A stretch of DNA of 64,000 bases from JASGDC01 sp047608145 (lineage in GTDB: Bacteria > Actinomycetota > Actinomycetes > Actinomycetales > Micrococcaceae), in assembly GCA_047608145.1 (NCBI GenBank), contig JASGDC010000021.1, positions 62,001 to 126,000 on the forward strand, in the 5' to 3' direction. Made by a program: the position numbers and the translations under genes. The notes under the pieces are model-generated. The model searched no databases. It saw nothing but the letters and a program-made list of their open reading frames with translations, and was not told the origin of the DNA. Shown here piece by piece: positions 7,740-15,156 of this stretch; within the stretch, counting starts at the first letter, position 1; each line of letters starts with the position of its first letter.

Positions 7740-8412
7740 TATTTTTAGTATCTTTCAAGAGTATCTTGAAGGTCTTAATATATCTTTAATTGGTAAAGCC
7801 CAACGAGATGGGCTGTTAGCTATTGAAACTCACAATTTGCGTGATTTCACTACAGATAAACGTAGAACTGTAGATGATACTCCTTACGGGGGTGGGGCTG
7901 GCATGGTAATGAAACCAGAACCTTGGGCACAAGCTTTGGAAAGTGTACTAGTTGAAGACAAAAAACCAACTTTAATTGTCCCTTCACCTGCTGGAAAACT
8001 TTTTAACCAGGCTAAAGCTGGTGAATTAGCTAAGACTGAACATCTAGTATTTGCTTGTGGACGCTATGAAGGTATTGACGAGCGAGTATTCCATTGGGCT
8101 AAAGAACATTTTGATGTACAACTTTTAAGTATTGGTGATTATGTTTTAAATGGCGGGGAAGTAGCTTCAATGGCAATGATTGAAGCTATCGTGCGTCTAA
8201 TACCTGGAGTAGTCGGTAATCCAGAATCTTTAGTTGAGGAATCACACAGTGATGGTCTATTAGAATATGCGGTTTATACAAAACCAGCTAATTGGCGTGG
8301 TTATGAAGTTCCAGAGGAATTATTGAGTGGGCATCATGCAAAAATTGCTGAGTATCGTAAAACTCAACAACTAAAGCGTACTAAAGAACGTCGTCCAGAT
8401 TTATTGGATTAA
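7729..8412 (+). CDS. trmD: tRNA (guanine37-N1)-methyltransferase
   Basis: SAM-dependent SPOUT methyltransferase (227 aa) that makes m1G37 and so prevents +1 frameshifting by tRNAs reading CCN and similar codons. The knotted SAM site is visible as C-G-R-Y-E-G-I-D-E-R-V and S-I-G-D-Y-V-L-N-G-G-E, with D-D-T-P-Y-G-G-G-A-G-M upstream. It overlaps rimM and precedes rplS, the usual order. Confidence 0.97.
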   Translation: MKIDIFSIFQEYLEGLNISLIGKAQRDGLLAIETHNLRDFTTDKRRTVDDTPYGGGAGMVMKPEPWAQALESVLVEDKKPTLIVPSPAGKLFNQAKAGELAKTEHLVFACGRYEGIDERVFHWAKEHFDVQLLSIGDYVLNGGEVASMAMIEAIVRLIPGVVGNPESLVEESHSDGLLEYAVYTKPANWRGYEVPEELLSGHHAKIAEYRKTQQLKRTKERRPDLLD

Positions 8413-8556
8413 ATCTTCAAAAATATTTGAATTTATGGTCTAAAAATGTGAAAATTATAGACGTATGTCTTCTAGGTTTTATGGCTGCCGTGGGGGTTAA
8501 TAAAATTACTGGAAGTGTATGGCATGCTCCCAAAGTGAGTATGTGAATGGAAGTTT

Positions 8557-8574
8557 TGTCGCCATCGTGCGACA
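8557..8574 (+). promoter_or_regulatory. Hairpin in the rplS leader region
   Basis: TGTCGC and GCGACA pair around CATCGT, about 50 nt before the rplS start. The 210-bp trmD-rplS gap also holds GC-rich segments near 8590-8610 but no gene. It could be an L19 leader element, though I recognise no published motif. Confidence 0.3.
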
Positions 8575-8622
8575 GTACTTAAGGCCTTTGAGGACCTACG
8601 GCGTCAGAGGAAATATATAAAA

Positions 8623-9069
8623 ATGCGTATTTTAGATATTGTTGATGAAGCATCATTGCGTTCTGATGTTCCAGATTTCCGCCCTGGTGATACTGTAAAA
8701 GTTCACGTAAAGGTAGTGGAAGGTAACCGTTCTCGTATCCAGCTATTCCAAGGACATGTAATTTCACGTTCTGGTGATGGTATTCGCGAGACATTCACAG
8801 TTCGCAAGACTAGCTTTGGTGTTGGTGTAGAGCGTACATTTCCTGTACATTCACCAGTAATTGATAAGATCGAACTTGCTACTCGCGGTGACGTACGTCG
8901 TGCGAAGCTTTACTATCTACGTGATCGTACTGGTAAGGCTGCGAAGATTCGTGAAAAGCGCGATGACGTAGTTTCAGCTAAGGGTAAGAAGGCTACTAAG
9001 AAAGCTGAAAAACCAGCTAAGAAAGAAGCTAAATCTGAAGCTCCAAAGGCTGAAAAGTCTGAAGAGTAA
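8623..9069 (+). CDS. rplS: 50S ribosomal protein L19 (bL19)
   Basis: Large-subunit protein L19 (148 aa). Core signatures are F-R-P-G-D-T-V-K-V-H-V, R-I-Q-L-F-Q-G-H-V-I and L-Y-Y-L-R-D-R-T-G-K-A-A. A Lys/Ala/Glu-rich tail extends beyond the usual 115 residues. AGAGG precedes the ATG. A strong terminator follows, so it ends the trmD-rplS unit. Confidence 0.97.
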   Translation: MRILDIVDEASLRSDVPDFRPGDTVKVHVKVVEGNRSRIQLFQGHVISRSGDGIRETFTVRKTSFGVGVERTFPVHSPVIDKIELATRGDVRRAKLYYLRDRTGKAAKIREKRDDVVSAKGKKATKKAEKPAKKEAKSEAPKAEKSEE

Positions 9070-9085
9070 AATAAAGCTTATTTGT

Positions 9086-9120
9086 AAAAAGACCTCAATA
9101 TTTTGGGGTCTTTTTCTTTT
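9086..9120 (+). terminator. Rho-independent terminator after rplS
   Basis: Perfect 11-bp stem AAAAAGACCTC (9086-9096) with GGGGTCTTTTT (9105-9115, including a G-T pair), 8-nt loop, then C and further Ts. Confidence 0.85.
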
Positions 9121-9199
9121 GCCTATCGCAAGTCCTTAAAAAGATGTATTTGACGTTCTAATTTGAACTAGAATATTAAATGTATATAAGGAGGAACGG

Positions 9200-9719
9200 A
9201 TGGTTGAAAGACCTGTTCTAGATAAAGAATTGGATAGTGAAACATTTAGCGAGTTTTATTATCTGAAAGAAGAGTTAGTAGTTTTTGTCGAAATAATGCA
9301 TTACCTGTTTCTGGAAGTAAAATAGAGCTGACAGCTTGGATTGCTCATTTTTTAGATACGGGAGAAGTTTTAGCTACTTCTTCGACGTCAAAGCAAAAGA
9401 ATATACCGACATCTAATATTTAATTAAACACAAAAATTTAAACCAATTTTATTTGTACAGAAAAGCATAGATCTTTTTTCAAAGAGCATATTGGAAAACT
9501 TATGAAGAGGCGACAGCAGCTTACTACAAAATTATTCAAGATAAGAAAAATGGGAAAACAAAGATTGATAAACAATTTGAATATAATACTTACATCCACG
9601 ATTTCTTCGCAGCTAATCAAGGAAAATCTATAAAAGAAGCTATCAGGTGTTGGAAGTATAAAAAACAGTTACGTGGGCATAATCGTTATGGAAAATCGGA
9701 TTTAGTAGCGCTTGATTAG
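9200..9719 (+). pseudogene. Decayed SAP-domain (DUF6434-like) protein gene
   Basis: A strong AAGGAGG at 9188-9194 precedes ATG 9200. The frame reads M-V-E-R-P-V-L-D-K-E-L-D and then F-Y-Y-L-K-E-E-L, but T5 at 9282-9286 appears to be a contracted T6. One base on, the frame resumes as C-R-N-N-A-L-P-V-S-G-S-K-I-E-L-T, typical of a SAP DNA-binding domain. TAA codons at 9421 and 9439 interrupt it. About 20 codons are missing after E-H-I-G-K, and the tail (Y-N-T-Y-I-H-D-F-F, C-W-K-Y-K-K) continues in another frame to TAG 9719. Small proteins of this type are common in Firmicutes and some Actinobacteria. Family naming is from memory. The gene is dead as sequenced. Confidence 0.75.
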
Positions 9720-9746
9720 CTCTAAAAATCCCATAATAGTAGCGTG

Positions 9747-9789
9747 TAGAATGGGAGTGTAAGTAACTAGTGCCGATGTCGACACTAGT
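9747..9789 (+). promoter_or_regulatory. dhaK promoter with palindromic operator candidate
   Basis: TAGAAT (9747-9752) is a likely -10 box. Just downstream lies a 24-bp near-palindrome (9766-9789, arms ACTAGTG and CACTAGT with pairing continuing inward except one mismatch). A repressor bound there would block the start of the dhaKLM transcript. No regulator gene lies beside the operon. Confidence 0.5.
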
Positions 9790-9815
9790 CTTAAGATAAG
9801 GAAGTGTTATCTAAC

Positions 9816-10799
9816 ATGAAAAAAATTATTAATGAACCAAAAGATATAGTACCTGAAATGGTCAAGGGTTTGGCTCAAGCTCATCACGAGATTATTGAAC
9901 AAGTCCCAGATACTTATGTTTTAAAACAAAAAGATATTAAGAAACAAGTTGCTCTAATTAGTGGTGGTGGCAGTGGTCACGAACCAGCGCATGCAGGATT
10001 CGTTGGTGATGGTATGCTTCAAGCTGCAGTTTGTGGTCAAGTATTCACTTCACCTACTCCTGATGAAGTGAATGCGGCTATTAAAGCAGCAGATCAAGGC
10101 GAAGGCGTCCTCATGATAGTTAAGAATTATTCAGGTGATGTCATGAACTTTGATATGGCAAAAGACATGGCTGAGATGGATGATATCAAAGTCGCTAGTG
10201 TCTTAGTTGATGATGATATTGCTGTTGAAGATAGTACCTACACCCAAGGTAAACGTGGCGTTGCAGGTACCATTTTTGTCCACAAGATTCTTGGCGCTGC
10301 AGCTCGTAACGGTGCAAGTTTAGATGAACTAGTTAAACTTGGTGAAAAGGTAGTTAAAAACCTAAAGACTATCGGTGTAGCATTGACAGGTGCTACAGTT
10401 CCTGAAGTTGGTAAGCCAGGTTTCGTACTTGAAGATGATGAAATTGAGTACGGTGTCGGTATTCATGGTGAGCCAGGTTACCGTAAAGAGAAAATTAAGC
10501 CAGCAAAGGGTATGGCAGAAGAACTAACTTCTAAGCTAAAAGAGGCGTTTGACTGGAATAAGTCTGACAAATTTGCTGTACTTATAAATGGTCTAGGTGG
10601 TACTCCACTTATGGAACAATATGTATTCTTCGGTGATGTAATGGATATTCTTGAAAAAGAGGATGTTGAGACTGCTTACTCAAAGGTGGGTAATTTCATG
10701 ACTTCATTAGAGATGGCTGGTCTTTCACTTACAATGCTTAAGCTTGAGGATGATTGGGCTGATGCTCTGAATGAACCTGTGGCAGCACCAGCTTGGTAG
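9816..10799 (+). CDS. dhaK: Dihydroxyacetone kinase subunit DhaK
   Basis: The dihydroxyacetone-binding subunit (327 aa) of the PTS-dependent kinase. It covalently holds Dha on a His as a hemiaminal. The sequence shows G-G-G-S-G-H-E-P-A-H-A-G near the N-terminus and the active-site region V-G-I-H-G-E-P-G-Y-R. I start at ATG 9816, 11 nt after AAGGAAG, rather than the upstream GTG 9804, which overlaps the ribosome-binding site. First gene of dhaKLM; dhaL follows after 12 bp. The pathway feeds Dha, from glycerol or other sources, into glycolysis as DHAP. Confidence 0.95.
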   Translation: MKKIINEPKDIVPEMVKGLAQAHHEIIEQVPDTYVLKQKDIKKQVALISGGGSGHEPAHAGFVGDGMLQAAVCGQVFTSPTPDEVNAAIKAADQGEGVLMIVKNYSGDVMNFDMAKDMAEMDDIKVASVLVDDDIAVEDSTYTQGKRGVAGTIFVHKILGAAARNGASLDELVKLGEKVVKNLKTIGVALTGATVPEVGKPGFVLEDDEIEYGVGIHGEPGYRKEKIKPAKGMAEELTSKLKEAFDWNKSDKFAVLINGLGGTPLMEQYVFFGDVMDILEKEDVETAYSKVGNFMTSLEMAGLSLTMLKLEDDWADALNEPVAAPAW

Positions 10800-10811
10800 G
10801 AGAGGAAATTA

Positions 10812-11396
10812 ATGGTTGAGGTTAAAACTTGGGTGAAAGCCCTTAAGATTTTTAAAGAAAAAATTGATGAAAATAAGGATTATTTAAGCGAATTAGATAC
10901 TCCTATCGGTGATGGTGACCATGGCAATAATATGGTACGTGGTATGGAAGCTGTAAGTGAGAGTCTAGAAGCTAACAAGCCTGAAACTATGCAAGATGTT
11001 TTTAAACAGACTGCTATGGCTTTGATTAGTAAGGTTGGTGGTGCTGCAGGTCCATTGTACGGAACTGCAATGATGGAAATGGGTAAAGCTGCTAGCTCCG
11101 ATCAGGTAATTCCAATGCTTGAAGCAGGTATGTCTGGTATTGAAAAACGTGGTAAGAGTACTACTGGTGAAAAGACTATGCTAGATCTCTGGGGTCCAGC
11201 TATTACTGCTGCTCAAGAGGACAAACTTACTAACGAAGTATTAGAAAAGGCACAGGAAGCTACTAAAGATATGATTGCGACTAAAGGGCGTGCTTCATAT
11301 TTAGGTGAGCGTTCTGTAGGTCATATTGACCCAGGTGCCACTTCAAGTATGTATTTCTTCCAGTCATTGCTTGAGGCAGGAGTATTTGATGAGTAA
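10812..11396 (+). CDS. dhaL: Dihydroxyacetone kinase ADP-binding subunit DhaL
   Basis: The nucleotide-binding subunit (194 aa), which keeps ADP as a cofactor and passes phosphate from DhaM to Dha on DhaK. The Mg-ADP site motif T-P-I-G-D-G-D-H-G-N-N-M is at about residues 30-41. G-G-A-A-G-P-L-Y-G-T and the Asp-containing V-G-H-I-D-P-G-A are also present. GGAGAGG precedes the ATG. The end overlaps the dhaM start. Confidence 0.95.
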   Translation: MVEVKTWVKALKIFKEKIDENKDYLSELDTPIGDGDHGNNMVRGMEAVSESLEANKPETMQDVFKQTAMALISKVGGAAGPLYGTAMMEMGKAASSDQVIPMLEAGMSGIEKRGKSTTGEKTMLDLWGPAITAAQEDKLTNEVLEKAQEATKDMIATKGRASYLGERSVGHIDPGATSSMYFFQSLLEAGVFDE

Positions 11397-11757
11397 AGGC
11401 GTCGTACTTGTCTCGCATGTAAAAGAGATTGGTGAAGGTCTTAATCGTCTTATTAAAGAAGTTGCAAAGGATGTGCCGATTACAGTTGCTGCTGGATTAG
11501 AAGCAGATGAAGTCGGCACTTCTTTCGACAAGATTTTGGAAGCTTTCGAACAAAACTTAGGTGAGACTTTATTGGCTTTCTATGACTTGGGTAGTGCCAA
11601 GATGAACTTAGAAATGGCAATGGAAATGACTGAAAAAGAAGTATTGTTATTTGATACTGCTCTTATTGAAAGTGCCTACACTGCAGCTACACTTTTGCAA
11701 GCCGATGCACCACTTGAAACTATTAAAGATCAGTTAAAAACATTAAAAATTAAGTAA
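11389..11757 (+). CDS. dhaM: PTS-dependent dihydroxyacetone kinase phosphotransferase DhaM (EIIA-type)
   Basis: A 122-residue EIIA-Man-fold protein that receives phosphate from HPr and rephosphorylates DhaL-ADP. The phospho-His is H9 or nearby in L-V-S-H-V-K-E-I. ATG 11389 overlaps the last codons of dhaL, and the AGGCAGGAG region in dhaL can serve as its ribosome-binding site. It is the short form without HPr and EI domains, so general PTS proteins must be encoded elsewhere. Confidence 0.9.
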   Translation: MSKGVVLVSHVKEIGEGLNRLIKEVAKDVPITVAAGLEADEVGTSFDKILEAFEQNLGETLLAFYDLGSAKMNLEMAMEMTEKEVLLFDTALIESAYTAATLLQADAPLETIKDQLKTLKIK

Positions 11758-11772
11758 TGGTGGTCTAAAAAT

Positions 11773-11794
11773 CCTAATAAACATTAGGTAGAAT
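11773..11794 (+). promoter_or_regulatory. lepB promoter with CCTAAT-N4-ATTAGG palindrome
   Basis: TAGAAT (11789-11794) is a likely -10 box 33 nt before the lepB ATG. It is immediately preceded by CCTAAT-AAAC-ATTAGG (11773-11788), a palindrome sharing half-sites with that at 797-813. It could be an operator covering the -10/-35 spacer. Confidence 0.4.
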
Positions 11795-11826
11795 AGTGGA
11801 GAAGTTCGTAGAAAGGAATGTAGTTA

Positions 11827-12537
11827 ATGGCTTCACATAAAACACAAACTGAACGCTCTACTCTCATGGTTGTGCTGAGAGAATATTTATTACCAATTAT
11901 CATTGCTTTGTTAGTAGTGGCGTTAGTAAAAAACTTTGTGATTAGGCCATTTAGTATTCCTTCCGGTTCTATGGAACAGACGCTAAATATCAACGATCGG
12001 ATTTTAGTCGATAGGATTCATAAAAATAAAGACATTCAACGTGGTGATGTAGTGGTATTTGAACGCCCAGATGATTGGAAACCAGAAATTCCAGTGCAGT
12101 CTAATCCTGTTAAGGATAGTCTTAAAACTGTTGGTAGTTTAGTGGGAGTTACTGCTAAACCTGGTCAGGATTTCTTGGTAAAACGAGTTATCGGGATGCC
12201 AGGAGATCACGTAAAAACTGTTGGTAACCAGATTTCAGTTAATGGCAAAGTGATTAGTGAGCCTTATTTGTTCCCAGGAAATAATAGTTCCGATATTCCT
12301 TTTGATATCACGGTGCCGGCTGGACAAGTTTGGGTGCTAGGGGATCACCGTTCTAATTCTGCAGATTCTCGTTATCACATGGATGGGGCAAACCATGGAA
12401 TGGTTCCGCTTTCTGATGTACAAGGTAAAGTGGTTTACAAGGTCTATCCTTTTACTAAAATGGGCAAAGTATCTGATTCGTCACAAACTTTTACAGGTGT
12501 TCCTGCTGCTTCTGCAGCTGCCCAAGCAACAAAATAG
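11827..12537 (+). CDS. lepB: Signal peptidase I
   Basis: Membrane-anchored type I signal peptidase (236 aa) that removes Sec and Tat signal peptides outside the membrane. One N-terminal TM helix (about residues 15-36) is followed by the catalytic Ser in I-P-S-G-S-M-E-Q-T and the general-base Lys in L-V-K-R-V-I-G-M-P-G-D. The conserved box G-D-H-R-S-N-S-A-D-S-R is near residue 175. AAAGGAA precedes the ATG. The position between rplS and rnhB is the actinobacterial norm, though dhaKLM has come in between. Confidence 0.96.
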   Translation: MASHKTQTERSTLMVVLREYLLPIIIALLVVALVKNFVIRPFSIPSGSMEQTLNINDRILVDRIHKNKDIQRGDVVVFERPDDWKPEIPVQSNPVKDSLKTVGSLVGVTAKPGQDFLVKRVIGMPGDHVKTVGNQISVNGKVISEPYLFPGNNSSDIPFDITVPAGQVWVLGDHRSNSADSRYHMDGANHGMVPLSDVQGKVVYKVYPFTKMGKVSDSSQTFTGVPAASAAAQATK

Positions 12538-12539
12538 TT

Positions 12540-13148
12540 ATGGCTGTATCGTACGAGCTTGAAGACACTTTATTCGCAGAAGGCTACCGGTTAGTAGCTG
12601 GAATGGATGAAGTGGGTCGAGGTTGTCTAGCTGGACCAGTAATGGTCGGAGTTACGGTAATTGGTGTTAATGGACAACCAGAGTTTGAAGGCCTTAAAGA
12701 TAGTAAGCAAATGACTGTCAAAGCGCGCGAACGTTTAGCACCTGTCATTCAAGAGACATTGGCATGTGCTGTAGGTGAAGCAACAGCCGATGAGATTGAT
12801 AAATATGGCATTACTGAGGCGTTGCGAATTTCTGGGGTACGAGCTTTACAGAAATTAGTTATCTTGCCAGAAATTATTATATTAGATGGTACTCATAATT
12901 GGTTAGGTAAAGGGGAAAGCTTTCCATTAGTACATACCCAACCTAAAGCAGATACCACTTCAGTAACTGCTGCAGCTGCTTCAGTAGTGGCCAAAGTTAC
13001 TCGTGATAAGTACATGGAAACTCTTGCTTATGAGTATCCAGACTACCTGTGGCAGAAAAATAAAGGGTATGGCACGAAAGCTCATAAAGAAGCTATCAAG
13101 GAATTCGGAGTTACTGAGTATCATCGGAAAACTTGGAAACTAATTTAG
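12540..13148 (+). CDS. rnhB: Ribonuclease HII
   Basis: Type 2 RNase H (202 aa) that cuts RNA in RNA-DNA hybrids and at single ribonucleotides. Catalytic motifs are G-M-D-E-V-G-R-G-C-L-A-G-P (DEG-type first Asp/Glu pair) and I-I-L-D-G-T-H-N-W, with the Asp in P-K-A-D-T-T-S-V. It starts 2 bp after the lepB stop. Confidence 0.96.
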   Translation: MAVSYELEDTLFAEGYRLVAGMDEVGRGCLAGPVMVGVTVIGVNGQPEFEGLKDSKQMTVKARERLAPVIQETLACAVGEATADEIDKYGITEALRISGVRALQKLVILPEIIILDGTHNWLGKGESFPLVHTQPKADTTSVTAAAASVVAKVTRDKYMETLAYEYPDYLWQKNKGYGTKAHKEAIKEFGVTEYHRKTWKLI

Positions 13149-13180
13149 GTTTATTGAGAAGATATTCAAAGGAGAATATT

Positions 13181-14257
13181 GTGAATGCAGCAAAATCTAG
13201 CCGGAGCAGTGGTGAAGTAAAGGAGATTAAATCTTCATCAAGTGCTTTTACAGTAGAAACTGAAGATTATCATACAGTCGGTGAACCATTCAGGATTGTA
13301 ACTAATCCGCCAGTAGCAATTCCTGGTAAAACTGTTAAAGATAAGCGCGAAGCGGCTCTTTCAACTCCAGAAATTGATAATATTAGGAAACTAATGTGTC
13401 TTGAGCCGCGAGGTCATGCTGATATGTATGGAGGGTTAATCGTACCTCCAGATGATGAAGATGCACATTTCGGAGTTTTATTTTGGGATAGGCATGGTTT
13501 TTCTACTGCATGTGGACATGGCACTATTGCATTAGGGACTTGGGCGGTAAACTCTGGATTAGTGGAGATGGATCCTTCTGGAATTACAGATGTAGTGATT
13601 GATGTACCTTCAGGACGAGTTACAGCTAGCGTTCATACGGATAAAGATGGACGAGTGGAAGAAGTAGATTTTGTAAATGTACCAAGTAGGTTTGTGGGAG
13701 ATAATGTGATTCTCAAGACTAGTGAATGTGCGTGCAAAGCTACTCTTGGCTGGGGTGGAGCACTCTACGTTGGTATTGAAGCAAAGCAGTTTGGTTTAAC
13801 TGTGACTCCCAAAAATTTAACAAAGCTAATTGAACTTAGTCAAGAGATTAAGGTAGCACTCAAAAATGATTCAAGAACTGAACATCCTAGTGACTCAAGA
13901 TTAAGTGGTGTTTATGGGGTTATTTTCTTTGAAGATTTTGGCACTTTACCTACTGGAGAATTACATCAAAGAAATGTCACTATCTTTGCAGATGGGCAAG
14001 TGGACCGTTCTCCTTGTGGTTCTGGCAGTTCTTCACGCATGGCAGTATTGAATGCTACTGGCAAGCTCAATGATAGTCAGGTTTTCCTTCACGATTCTAT
14101 TATTGGCTCACGTTTTGAAGGCAGAATTTTGAAGAAAACTACGGAGTATAATCAACCAGCAATCATCCCTAAAATTACTGGAAATGCTTACAAAATTGGG
14201 CATGCAACATTTGAAGTAGATTCTAACGACCCAATCACTCCAGGTTTTTTACTTTAA
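13181..14257 (+). CDS. Proline racemase family protein (proline racemase or 4-hydroxyproline epimerase)
   Basis: A 358-residue two-domain enzyme of the proline racemase superfamily. Both catalytic Cys are present: one in T-A-C-G-H-G-T-I-A and one in R-S-P-C-G-S-G-S-S-S-R. This argues for a racemase or 2-epimerase and against trans-3-hydroxyproline dehydratase, which has Thr at one position. I chose GTG 13181 because AAAGGAG lies 7 nt upstream. The in-frame ATG at 13133 is inside rnhB and has no site. The first 28 residues are Ser-rich and longer than usual. It sits between rnhB and yraN, so it interrupts a conserved gene order. Substrate is not decidable from sequence alone. Confidence 0.85.
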   Translation: MNAAKSSRSSGEVKEIKSSSSAFTVETEDYHTVGEPFRIVTNPPVAIPGKTVKDKREAALSTPEIDNIRKLMCLEPRGHADMYGGLIVPPDDEDAHFGVLFWDRHGFSTACGHGTIALGTWAVNSGLVEMDPSGITDVVIDVPSGRVTASVHTDKDGRVEEVDFVNVPSRFVGDNVILKTSECACKATLGWGGALYVGIEAKQFGLTVTPKNLTKLIELSQEIKVALKNDSRTEHPSDSRLSGVYGVIFFEDFGTLPTGELHQRNVTIFADGQVDRSPCGSGSSSRMAVLNATGKLNDSQVFLHDSIIGSRFEGRILKKTTEYNQPAIIPKITGNAYKIGHATFEVDSNDPITPGFLL

Positions 14258-14463
14258 GGTGGAGCTTTTGGCTCATGCCTTATGTTTACTTTTAGCTATG
14301 AATAAGACAGCATCCATTGGCAGCTGCAGCAAATACATTTTTCCCAATTGTTCACGGAATTTCGGATACATATTGAAAAATATATGCGGTATCTTGTGTT
14401 TTGAGTATTAGTGTAGTCTTCTTTTTGCGCCCCAGCTTGTTTTTGAGGCTAGAGATGGGTATT

Positions 14464-14663
14464 GACGCCAATAAATAGGACATCTAAAATGGCAAACCAT
14501 TAACTCAGGGTCTAAGTTTACTGCAGGAATTACCTATACTTTTGTTCCTATAAGGCTACTCATACTAAGATATATAAGGTTTACTCCCCTAGAGTAAAAT
14601 ACAATGACAATGCTGCAAGCAAGACAATATCCCTAGGTCGTATGCCTGCAGCATTGTTTTATG
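14464..14663 (+). pseudogene. Remnant of a surface-protein-like coding sequence (in the 14258-14777 gap)
   Basis: The 520-bp gap between the racemase gene and yraN has no intact gene. Broken frames give protein-like text: N-G-K-P-L-T-Q-G, then a frame change to S-K-F-T-A-G-I-T-Y-T-F-V-P, then another to K-A-T-H-T-K-I-Y-K-V-Y-S-P-R-V-K and S-L-G-R-M-P-A-A-L. Alternating polar and beta-branched residues resemble repeat domains of exported proteins. Stops TAG and TAA lie near 14476 and 14485. This is inference from composition. No family is assigned. Confidence 0.35.
14607..14657. repeat. 11-bp inverted repeat with 29-nt loop
   Basis: ACAATGCTGCA (14607-14617) and TGCAGCATTGT (14647-14657) are perfect complements followed by TTT. 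It lies within the probable gene remnant, so it may be incidental or act as a weak terminator before yraN. Confidence 0.4.
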
Positions 14664-14777
14664 TTCAAAGTTGTGCTGGTTCTCCACAATTATTTTTTCT
14701 TGAGTTATGCACAAAAAAGTGTATTTCATATTTAAACTTTCTTAGTTTAATTCATGATGGTCTTTGGAGGTTAAATT

Positions 14778-15137
14778 ATGATTTTACAAGAAATAGGCCT
14801 ATACGGTGAAAAATTAGCTGCTCGATATTTGCAGTTTTATGGCTACGACATTCTTGATACTTGTTATACGAGTAATGAGGGCGAGATTGATATCATTGCT
14901 AGAAATGAAGAAGCATTAGCATTCATTGAAGTTAAAACTCGTAGCTCATATTTAAGTGGTCATGGCGTAGATATGATGACACCAGCAAAATTGAAACGTA
15001 TGCAGCTTGTCGCAAGTGAATGGATGTTTGCTAGGGATGCCAAAACTAGTTTGGAATTAAGGTATGACGTGATTGCTATTTTAGTTGATGAGGTAGAATC
15101 TCCATTCCTTGAGCATTATGAAGCAGTGACTATATGA
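14778..15137 (+). CDS. YraN family (UPF0102) nuclease-fold protein
   Basis: A 119-residue protein of the YraN/UPF0102 family with a Holliday-junction-resolvase-like nuclease fold. Motifs are G-L-Y-G-E-K-L-A-A-R-Y-L at the N-terminus, then N-E-G-E-I-D-I-I-A-R and F-I-E-V-K-T-R-S, the E-x-K core. Its biochemical role is not settled in most bacteria. TTGGAGG precedes the ATG. Neighbour comM is disrupted, but this gene looks intact. The yraN-comM-dprA order is canonical in Actinobacteria. Confidence 0.9.
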   Translation: MILQEIGLYGEKLAARYLQFYGYDILDTCYTSNEGEIDIIARNEEALAFIEVKTRSSYLSGHGVDMMTPAKLKRMQLVASEWMFARDAKTSLELRYDVIAILVDEVESPFLEHYEAVTI

Positions 15138-15156
15138 GTAACAAGGAGATTTGGTA

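Noticed and set aside
14607..14657. Rho-independent terminator of the proline-racemase gene
   Set aside because: It is 350 bp from the stop, has a 29-nt loop and only TTTT after it, and it lies in apparent coding debris.
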